Assembly: GCA_002298785.1 (NCBI GenBank)
Contig: DBMR01000004.1
Span: 1-59,528, forward strand
Length of the DNA stretch: 59,528 bases
Origin: Verrucomicrobia subdivision 3 bacterium UBA693
Lineage (GTDB): Bacteria; Verrucomicrobiota; Verrucomicrobiia; Limisphaerales; UBA8199
Reading direction: 5' to 3'
Numbering within the stretch: the stretch's first letter is position 1; each line of letters opens with the position of its first letter. The notes beneath the pieces are model-generated. The model worked only from the letters and a program-made list of their open reading frames with translations. It was not told where the DNA came from and ran no database searches. Below, piece after piece: positions 53,863 through 59,528 of this stretch. A program made the position numbers and the translations under genes.

Positions 53863-55266
53863 ATGAAAAAACGTGCCCCAGTATCACGCAGTGGCCGGTT
53901 TGAACACGGACCCGCGGCCGACGTGGCCCAATTTACCGAGTCGATCTCGTTCGATTGGCGCCTCTGGCGGCAGGACATCCGCGGCTCGACGGCCCACGCC
54001 CGAATGCTCCGCAAGATCGGCGTGCTCAGCCCGTCCGAACTGGCTGCCATCGAAAAGGGCTTGCGCGAGATCGCCGGCGAGATCGAGCAAGGAAGATTCG
54101 GTTGGAAGATGGAGTTGGAGGATGTTCACATGAACATCGAAGCTGAATTGACCCGCCGTGTGCCTGCGGGGGCCAAATTGCACACTGGACGATCTCGCAA
54201 CGATCAGGTCGCGCTGGATCTGCGGCTGTGGCTGCGGGACGAAGGCTCCGGTTTACTCGAGGAAATCCGGCAGCTCCAGACCGCCCTGATCCGGCTCGCG
54301 GAGCGGCATCCCGGGGTTATCATACCGGGCTACACCCATTTACAACGAGCACAGCCGGTCTACCTGGCTCATCATTGGCTCGCCTATGTGGAAATGCTGC
54401 AACGCGATTTCGAGCGCGTGACAGCCGCCCTGGATCGTAACAATGTCTGTCCGCTGGGAAATGGCGCGCTCGCTGGCTCCACCCTGCCCCTCGACCGTGA
54501 TTTTGTGGCCCGGGAGTTGGACTTTATCGACGCCAAAGGCCGCCCACGCGTCACCCAAAACTCCATGGACGGCATCAGCGATCGGGATTTCGCCATCGAA
54601 TTTTGCGCCGCGGCCGCTTTGCAGGCGGTTCATCTTTCCCGGCTGGCGGAAGACCTGGTGCTCTGGGCGGGCAGCGAATTCAATTTCATCCGCATCGATG
54701 ATGCCTACACCACCGGCTCCTCCCTCATGCCGCAAAAGAAAAACCCGGACATCGCGGAGTTGACCCGGGGCAAGAGCGCGCGGGTGATCGGGAATTTGAC
54801 CGGATTACTCGTGTTGCTCAAGGGTCTGCCGATGACTTACAACCGGGACCTGCAGGAGGACAAGGAACGAATCTTCGACACGATGGATACGGTGCGCGCT
54901 ACCACCCGGATCTGCGCCGCCATGCTCGACCATACCACGGTCAAGGCTGAGGTTTGCGCCCGCGCCGCCGGCGACCCGTCGCTGCTGGCGACCGATCTGG
55001 CGGATTACCTGGTCCGCAAGGGGCTGCCTTTCCGCCAGGCGCACCATGCCGTAGGCGCCTTAGTCGGTCTGGCTGAAAAGACTAATAAGACCCTTCATCA
55101 ACTATCCCTTGACGAACTAAAGACCGCGTCTCCCTTGTTCGAAACCGACGCGCTAACGACCTTCGACCTTGCCGCAGCTATGGAGCGACGGAATCTAACC
55201 GGCGCTCCCGGCTCGCGGGAAGTCCGCAAGCAACTCGCCAGGTGGCGCAAGGTCCTGGGCGCCTGA
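53863..55266 (+). CDS. argH: Argininosuccinate lyase
   Basis: A 467-residue member of the aspartase/fumarase superfamily that splits argininosuccinate into arginine and fumarate, the last step of arginine synthesis. Family motifs are present: HTGRSRNDQVALD, the TTGSSLMPQKKNPD signature carrying the catalytic serine loop, and HTHLQRAQP-like GYTHLQRAQPVYLAHH. No other arg gene is adjacent. It is followed after 5 bp by a squalene/phytoene synthase gene, an unusual pairing that may reflect simple co-transcription. The ATG at 53863 is favoured as it precedes KKRAPVSRSGRFEHG. Confidence 0.95.
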   Translation: MKKRAPVSRSGRFEHGPAADVAQFTESISFDWRLWRQDIRGSTAHARMLRKIGVLSPSELAAIEKGLREIAGEIEQGRFGWKMELEDVHMNIEAELTRRVPAGAKLHTGRSRNDQVALDLRLWLRDEGSGLLEEIRQLQTALIRLAERHPGVIIPGYTHLQRAQPVYLAHHWLAYVEMLQRDFERVTAALDRNNVCPLGNGALAGSTLPLDRDFVARELDFIDAKGRPRVTQNSMDGISDRDFAIEFCAAAALQAVHLSRLAEDLVLWAGSEFNFIRIDDAYTTGSSLMPQKKNPDIAELTRGKSARVIGNLTGLLVLLKGLPMTYNRDLQEDKERIFDTMDTVRATTRICAAMLDHTTVKAEVCARAAGDPSLLATDLADYLVRKGLPFRQAHHAVGALVGLAEKTNKTLHQLSLDELKTASPLFETDALTTFDLAAAMERRNLTGAPGSREVRKQLARWRKVLGA

Positions 55267-55271
55267 CTCCG

Positions 55272-56309
55272 ATGCCGGCGGATTCTCAGCTCTTGACCAG
55301 CCATCTCGCAGCGGTTTCGCGCAGCTTCTATCTTACTCTTAAGGTTCTTCCATACCGTGTCCGGCCTCAGATCGGCCTGGCGTACCTGCTGGCCCGCACC
55401 TCAGATACCATCGCGGACACCGACCTCGTGCCGATAGATTCCCGCCTTCGGGCTCTGCAGGATTTTGGCGAACAGGTACAGTCCTCGCGCGGGGCCCCCT
55501 TGTGGTTCCAGGATTTTGTAGGGAAGCAGAGTTCGCCTGCTGAAAAGGCGTTGCTGGAACGCTGCGACGCCAGTGTTGCGCTCCTGGAGACCCTAAGCCC
55601 TGACGATCGTCGCCGCGTACGCACCGTCCTCCGCACCATCATCGGTGGACAGGAATTGGATCTCCAGCGGTTCGCCGGTGCCTCCGCTTCGACCCTGGTC
55701 GCGCTAAAGCACGCAGCGGAACTGGACGACTACACTTACCGGGTGGCCGGTTGTGTGGGAGAATTCTGGACGGAAATGTGCCGGGCACACCTGTTCCCCA
55801 AGGCAAAGTTGGACGACGGGCTGCTGTTACATGACGGCGTCCGGTTCGGCAAAGGTCTGCAATTGGTTAACATCCTCCGGGATCTTCCGGCGGATTTGCG
55901 CCTGGGACGATGCTATCTGCCGGCGGATGAATTGCTGGCACTAAGCTTGCGTCCTGACGATTTGCTTGACCCCAGGAATGAGGAGCGGTTCCGGCCACTG
56001 TATCGGAAGTATCTGAACGTTGCGCGCGAGCACCTCCAGGCTGGTTGGCGCTATACCACCACCTTGCCGTACTGGTGCATCCGTGTTCGCCTGGCCTGCG
56101 CCTGGCCGGTTCTATTAGGGCTGGAAACACTTCGCCTGCTGGAGGTGCAGCCAGTGCTCCCGCCCGACCGCCGCGTGAAAGTGGGTCGCGACGCCCTCAG
56201 AAAGATCATGCTCCGCTCCGTGTTTCTCTACCCATTTCCTGGTCTCTGGAGACGACTGGGCCCCTCACTACCAGGGGAGGCTCTGCACGAGCAGGTGAAG
56301 GCTCGCTGA
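55272..56309 (+). CDS. Squalene/phytoene synthase family protein
   Basis: A 345-residue prenyl-condensing enzyme. The two Asp-rich motifs that bind magnesium and the diphosphates are visible: DTIADT (Asp45, Asp49) within GLAYLLARTSDTIADT, and NILRDLPADLRLGRCYLP further on. It probably joins two farnesyl diphosphates to make squalene for hopanoids or sterol-like lipids. Phytoene synthase activity cannot be excluded. No hpn, crt or squalene cyclase gene lies in the window. The start at 55272 is 5 bp after argH. Confidence 0.85.
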   Translation: MPADSQLLTSHLAAVSRSFYLTLKVLPYRVRPQIGLAYLLARTSDTIADTDLVPIDSRLRALQDFGEQVQSSRGAPLWFQDFVGKQSSPAEKALLERCDASVALLETLSPDDRRRVRTVLRTIIGGQELDLQRFAGASASTLVALKHAAELDDYTYRVAGCVGEFWTEMCRAHLFPKAKLDDGLLLHDGVRFGKGLQLVNILRDLPADLRLGRCYLPADELLALSLRPDDLLDPRNEERFRPLYRKYLNVAREHLQAGWRYTTTLPYWCIRVRLACAWPVLLGLETLRLLEVQPVLPPDRRVKVGRDALRKIMLRSVFLYPFPGLWRRLGPSLPGEALHEQVKAR

Positions 56310-56357
56310 GGCTAGGCACCACCCCAAGGTCCCAATTCGGCCGGATGATGGCGCCTG

Positions 56358-56373
56358 GCGGACCATGGTCCGC
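56358..56373. promoter_or_regulatory. 16-bp perfect palindrome, possible operator
   Basis: GCGGACCATGGTCCGC lies in the 132-bp gap between the squalene synthase gene and the small membrane protein gene, about 70 bp ahead of the latter. A loopless palindrome of this size suits a dimeric regulator better than a terminator. No factor can be named. Confidence 0.3.
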
Positions 56374-56441
56374 ACACACCTTTCCGCTGGTGTTCGCCCG
56401 GGAATTAACGTAAGTTTGAGTTAAGAACAAAATAAACTGAT

Positions 56442-56678
56442 ATGGGGACACCATCTAAAGTGTTGTTGACATTGGCTGCCGTTTGCCTGCCTGCGGGGCT
56501 GCTCATCGTCACGGGGGTTATTTCGGCCAAGGCGCTTCCGGATCTTCACGTTGTCCTGCCGCTGGGCGCGATTTTGTTTGGGCTGTTCCTGCTCTCGAGA
56601 ATCCTCGAAAAGGAACCCCTCGACTCCGACACCGAGTCCCATACCAGCGACTACGGCAAAGCGCCGAAGCCGCACTAA
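56442..56678 (+). CDS. Small two-helix membrane protein
   Basis: A 78-residue protein with two hydrophobic segments (KVLLTLAAVCLPAGLLIVTG and VVLPLGAILFGLFLLSRI) and an acidic, then basic, C-terminal tail. No family is recognised. It converges with the DUF1080 gene 20 bp away, and a GCCGGCCGGC palindrome lies between the two ends. Confidence 0.55.
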   Translation: MGTPSKVLLTLAAVCLPAGLLIVTGVISAKALPDLHVVLPLGAILFGLFLLSRILEKEPLDSDTESHTSDYGKAPKPH

Positions 56679-56697
56679 ACATTGCCGGCCGGCGAGG

Positions 56698-58185
56698 CTA
56701 CGGGGTGCGGGATTTCGCATGCCCGCGCGGCGGTGGCACCCAGAAATCCCGCCAATCCAAGCCCAACTCCTTGATCATTGCCAGGCTGTATTCCAGCTTG
56801 CCGATATCACGATCCGTGTTGTTGGTGCCCATGGTGAATTTGCATCCAGCAGCTTTGGCAAGTTTCAAAAATGCGGGTCCGGGCAGTTGCAGCCGGCTGT
56901 TGATTTCAATCGCGATACCACGGGCCGCCGCCGCCTCGACAACCCGTTGCATTCGGTCCTCGGTCCACAAACGGTCATAGTCACCGGCAATCTGTGCCGG
57001 CAAATACGTCGGGTTTACGTAGACGTTTATCGGTTCATCCCGAAGTATTTTGACCGTGCGGTCCACCAGGGTATCCATGAACGCTTCCGGATTCGGAATG
57101 GGTGGAACCTCGTTTGTGATCCAGAGGCGCATGCGTCGGCCGGTATCATCGACGATCGTCATCGCGTCGGTGAAGACATAATCAAACTTCCCGATGGCCT
57201 CGCGAGAGAACAGGTTTACCCACTCACGGCCCTCGGCCTGCATGGCGACAAACGCGGATTGCCACTGCATTTGGCGCAGGTAGTCGGCGATGCCGGTGTC
57301 GTTCGTGACGGAAAAGTTCAGACCACAATTGACCGCGATGCCATAAAAGACGCCGGAGGAACGTGAGGTGGCCAGGGCTTCAGGGAGGGTCAGCCCGCCT
57401 TTCAGGTGGACGTGATAATTCATCACCGGATAGTTAGCCACACCCAGCCACAGCAGCTCTTTCTCGTAACCGTTTAACGGCGGCCCCGCCGCCGCGATCG
57501 CAGGACCTTCATCCGGCAATCGCATTACGCGCAGGTTGCGGTAGCAGACCTTTCCATTGGGATCGTGACATTGCAGGGCAAAGGTACCTGAGCCCAGTTG
57601 CCTTTCTCCGAGGTTGAGATCACTGATGTTGGCGGGTTCGAGCCAGTCCACTAATAGCACTTCATTCAACCACGTGCGCACGCGCTTGCCCTCAACTCGA
57701 ATCCGTAACTTAAACCACTGTTCATCCGGCACGAGCGATTTGTAGACGTTGCGAATGCCATAAAGGCTGCCGGTGAGCTTATTCTCGCGGTATCCCCTTT
57801 GTTCAACCGGCAGGTTCAGAACCTGAACCTCGAAACCTTTCTTCAGGAATCCTTCCCGCTCAAAGGCGGTGTGAAAGTAAACTCCTGAGTTCGCCCCGCC
57901 GAAGGTCATCGCCTCGCACTCAAACTCAAAGTTGCGAAAACCTTTGGGAGCACCCTGGTATAGCAGATGCGCCCGCTCACCCTGGCAGACGATGGCCCCG
58001 TTCTCCACCCGGAACGAATTCGGGTTTTCATTGGCTTTCCAGCCCGAAAGTGATTTGCCATCAAAGAGGGGTTGCCAGTCCTGCCCCAATCCCGGCTCCA
58101 CACTCAAAAGCCAACTAAAGGCAGCGAAGGTAAGCGTTCCTCCTACGAATAAGTTCCGCAAGTTGCCAGTCATCGCGTCGATCAT
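56698..58185 (-). CDS. Secreted DUF1080-PHP fusion protein
   Basis: A 495-residue exported protein (signal to about residue 35). Residues 36-225 are a DUF1080 (3-keto-disaccharide hydrolase/LamG-like) domain: WQPLFDGKSLSGWKANE, ANSGVYFHTAFEREGF and NLGERQLGSGTFALQCHDP. Residues about 245-490 resemble a PHP-type metal hydrolase: NYHVHLKGGLTLPEAL for motif 1, and GIAIEINSRLQLPGPAFLKL followed by FTMGTNNTDRDIGKLEYSLA near the end. DUF1080 proteins act on 3-keto-glycosides in characterised systems, and PHP domains bind several metal ions. The joint function, perhaps two steps on one oxidised sugar, is inference. Confidence 0.8.
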   Translation of the reverse strand: MIDAMTGNLRNLFVGGTLTFAAFSWLLSVEPGLGQDWQPLFDGKSLSGWKANENPNSFRVENGAIVCQGERAHLLYQGAPKGFRNFEFECEAMTFGGANSGVYFHTAFEREGFLKKGFEVQVLNLPVEQRGYRENKLTGSLYGIRNVYKSLVPDEQWFKLRIRVEGKRVRTWLNEVLLVDWLEPANISDLNLGERQLGSGTFALQCHDPNGKVCYRNLRVMRLPDEGPAIAAAGPPLNGYEKELLWLGVANYPVMNYHVHLKGGLTLPEALATSRSSGVFYGIAVNCGLNFSVTNDTGIADYLRQMQWQSAFVAMQAEGREWVNLFSREAIGKFDYVFTDAMTIVDDTGRRMRLWITNEVPPIPNPEAFMDTLVDRTVKILRDEPINVYVNPTYLPAQIAGDYDRLWTEDRMQRVVEAAAARGIAIEINSRLQLPGPAFLKLAKAAGCKFTMGTNNTDRDIGKLEYSLAMIKELGLDWRDFWVPPPRGHAKSRTP

Positions 58186-58510
58186 ACCCCCTTCATCCCC
58201 GGCATCCAGTTAATTGCGCACCGAGTGGAGTTTTCGGTTTCACCAAATCGGCTTTCGCCAGGGCTTTGGGACTTTCAACCACCCATTTCGCGAAACTGCG
58301 AACCGATAGGTCTCTACCATCCACTTTTTAGACACTTGTCCTGACTGCGGCTCAAATCTTAGTCAGCGCCAGTTTCTCGCGCCGTCGAATCTCATTTGGT
58401 TGGCATTAGAATTGCCTGTGATCGCTGCGTAATTCGTTATGGATGGCGTCGGCCGCGCTCTTGGCAGCCAAAATGCATTAGGAAGGCAAAATTTGAGCCT
58501 TTGGTTCCAA
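58186..58510. other. 325-bp intergenic region before the right-edge gene
   Basis: Divergent region between the DUF1080 gene and the Fn3 gene. Apart from the sigma-54-like site at 58401-58415 I see no gene, repeat or structure. Confidence 0.5.
58401..58415 (+). promoter_or_regulatory. Sigma-54-type promoter for the right-edge gene
   Basis: TGGCATTAGAATTGC has the -24 GG and -12 GC with the required 12-base offset, and the flanking T residues match the RpoN consensus. It is 96 bp ahead of the ATG at 58511. In some exosortase/PEP-CTERM bacteria, matrix-protein genes are under RpoN with PrsK/PrsR, so such control of a secreted repeat protein is plausible. Confidence 0.5.
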
Positions 58511-59528
58511 ATGCATAAGAATACTGACGCTTCTCGGCGAGGCTATGGCCTGAAAAGGCTGATGCACCTAGCGGCCTTTCTCTGGCTGCTCGCCTCCACT
58601 TCGCCCGCGTGGGCACTCCAAACAGTATCGCTCGCCTGGGACCCCAGCCCGGATGCCGACGTCATTGGTTATAACATCTATTACGGCGCTCGAAGCGGCG
58701 TATATACCAACAAGGTCAGCGTTGGTAACGCGACCACCGTAACCATCAGCAACCTGGTCGAAGGTGCCACCTACTACTTTGTCGCCACTGCCTACAATAC
58801 CAGCGGGCTGGAAAGCGATCCTTCGAACGAAGTTTCCTACACCGTTCCCAGCGGCTCCAATCTGCCCCCAACGCTCGATCCCATCGGCAACATCGTATTG
58901 CTTCAAAACAGCAGTCAACAAATCATTACTTTGAGAGGTATCAGCTCAGGTTCAGCCAGCGAAAATCAGACACTGGTCGTGTCTTCCGTTTCCAGCAGTC
59001 CCGGTATTGTGGCCATACTGTCATTGTCCTATACCAGCCCCGGCACGAACGCCACGCTTATCCTAACCCCTGTAGCTAATGCCTCCGGTTCTGCCACCAT
59101 CACGGTCACCGTCAATGACGGCGGCAGCTCCAATAACGTCGTCTCCCGTTCGTTCACCGTCACCGTTTCTCCGGTAAACCAGGCCCCAACCCTGGATGTC
59201 ATCGCGAATCGCACTATCAATGAAGATTCCGGGCTCCAGAATGTTGCCCTCACCGGGATCTCTTCTGGCGCAGCGAACGAGGCTCAAACGCTGACCGTGA
59301 CCGCAACCTCCAGTAACCCGACTCTGATCCCCAATCCCACGGTCTCTTACGTCAGCCCGGCTACCACCGGTTCTCTCTCGTTCACTCCCGCAGCCACCGC
59401 TTTCGGCTCCGCCACCATCACCGTCACCGTGAACGATGGCGGCAGTTCTAATAACATTGTCTCTCGCTCGTTCATCGTAACTGTCTCACCGATTAACCAG
59501 GCCCCGACCCTGGATGTCATCGCGAATC
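58511..59528 (+). CDS. Secreted Fn3 and tandem-repeat protein, truncated at window edge
   Basis: Open from the ATG at 58511 to the end of the window (339 codons, no stop). A signal peptide (LMHLAAFLWLLASTSPAWA) ends near residue 37; an in-frame ATG at 58562 would give a shorter, more typical one. A fibronectin-III domain follows (VSLAWDPSPDADVIGYNIYY to TAYNTSGLESDPSNEV). From residue 117 an Ig-like/cadherin-like unit of 106 residues repeats: each copy opens (N/Q)xxPTLDxIxN and closes with TITVTVNDGGSSNN and SRSFTVTVSP. Two copies are complete and a third begins at 59495. The protein is probably large and surface-exposed. Confidence 0.8.
   Translation, partial: MHKNTDASRRGYGLKRLMHLAAFLWLLASTSPAWALQTVSLAWDPSPDADVIGYNIYYGARSGVYTNKVSVGNATTVTISNLVEGATYYFVATAYNTSGLESDPSNEVSYTVPSGSNLPPTLDPIGNIVLLQNSSQQIITLRGISSGSASENQTLVVSSVSSSPGIVAILSLSYTSPGTNATLILTPVANASGSATITVTVNDGGSSNNVVSRSFTVTVSPVNQAPTLDVIANRTINEDSGLQNVALTGISSGAANEAQTLTVTATSSNPTLIPNPTVSYVSPATTGSLSFTPAATAFGSATITVTVNDGGSSNNIVSRSFIVTVSPINQAPTLDVIAN
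58859..59528 (+). repeat. 318-bp tandem repeats (106-residue units)
   Basis: Units begin at 58859, 59177 and 59495. Units two and three open with nearly identical DNA (AACCAGGCCCC then CCTGGATGTC, one base differing across 34). The ITVTVNDGGSSNN coding stretch is also close in both full copies. The close DNA match suggests recent duplication or gene conversion. Confidence 0.85.

Overview
The window looks like a chromosomal segment of a free-living verrucomicrobium (Verrucomicrobiota, Pedosphaera/Limisphaera-like). This placement rests on protein content only: a Tat-exported Gfo/Idh/MocA oxidoreductase, a PEP-CTERM protein, DUF1080 and DUF4855 proteins, very long LamG/FG-GAP/PPC proteins, thrombospondin-3 loops, and secreted proteins that end in an F-Y-R-type tail. 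DNA is moderately GC-rich, coding density is high, and I see no rRNA, tRNA, insertion sequence, phage or CRISPR. Almost no gene start is preceded by a Shine-Dalgarno sequence.

Layout. 1-1760: four small minus-strand genes (membrane protein, McsA-like zinc finger, lipoprotein, unknown). 1900-7270: Tat Gfo/Idh oxidoreductase, lone PEP-CTERM protein, AMMECR1-family protein (minus), aspartate kinase lysC, DUF4855 protein. 7440-11800: a tight plus-strand operon of an alginate-export-type porin, a Gfo/Idh dehydrogenase, a sugar isomerase/epimerase-like TIM barrel and deoC, which reads as uptake and breakdown of a sugar or sugar acid. 11820-40140: a four-gene minus-strand operon covering nearly half the window. 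It encodes a 7,273-residue exported protein that ends in a Hint (intein/hedgehog-type autoprocessing) domain, a 1,339-residue exported partner whose start overlaps the giant's stop as ATGA, a secreted twin rhodanese-like protein without catalytic cysteines, and a secreted Fn3/cohesin-like protein. 40430-41150: DUF554 membrane protein. 41200-49300: S8 protease, an RluE-type pseudouridine synthase, cysS and tmk, closely packed. 49420-53760: LamG/Ig protein and zinc-ribbon membrane protein (minus). 53860-56680: argH, a squalene/phytoene synthase and a small membrane protein. 56700-58185: DUF1080-PHP fusion (minus). 58511-end: the start of a secreted Fn3 protein with 318-bp tandem repeats, cut off by the window edge.

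The main candidate for an undescribed system is the 28-kb giant operon. The giant carries three copies of a cassette (FG-GAP propeller, two PPC domains, LamG, SbsA-like Ig) of roughly 950 to 1,080 residues. In two of them a C-type-lectin/TSP3 block is nested inside the Ig domain. The chain ends in a poly-Gly linker and a Hint domain whose terminal His-Asn pair is replaced by Arg-Asp and which is not followed by a toxin. The next gene appears to continue the same kind of chain, with its own signal peptide and one of the very few good Shine-Dalgarno sequences in the window. I infer a split giant surface protein processed, or joined to a partner, by the Hint domain. This is untested.
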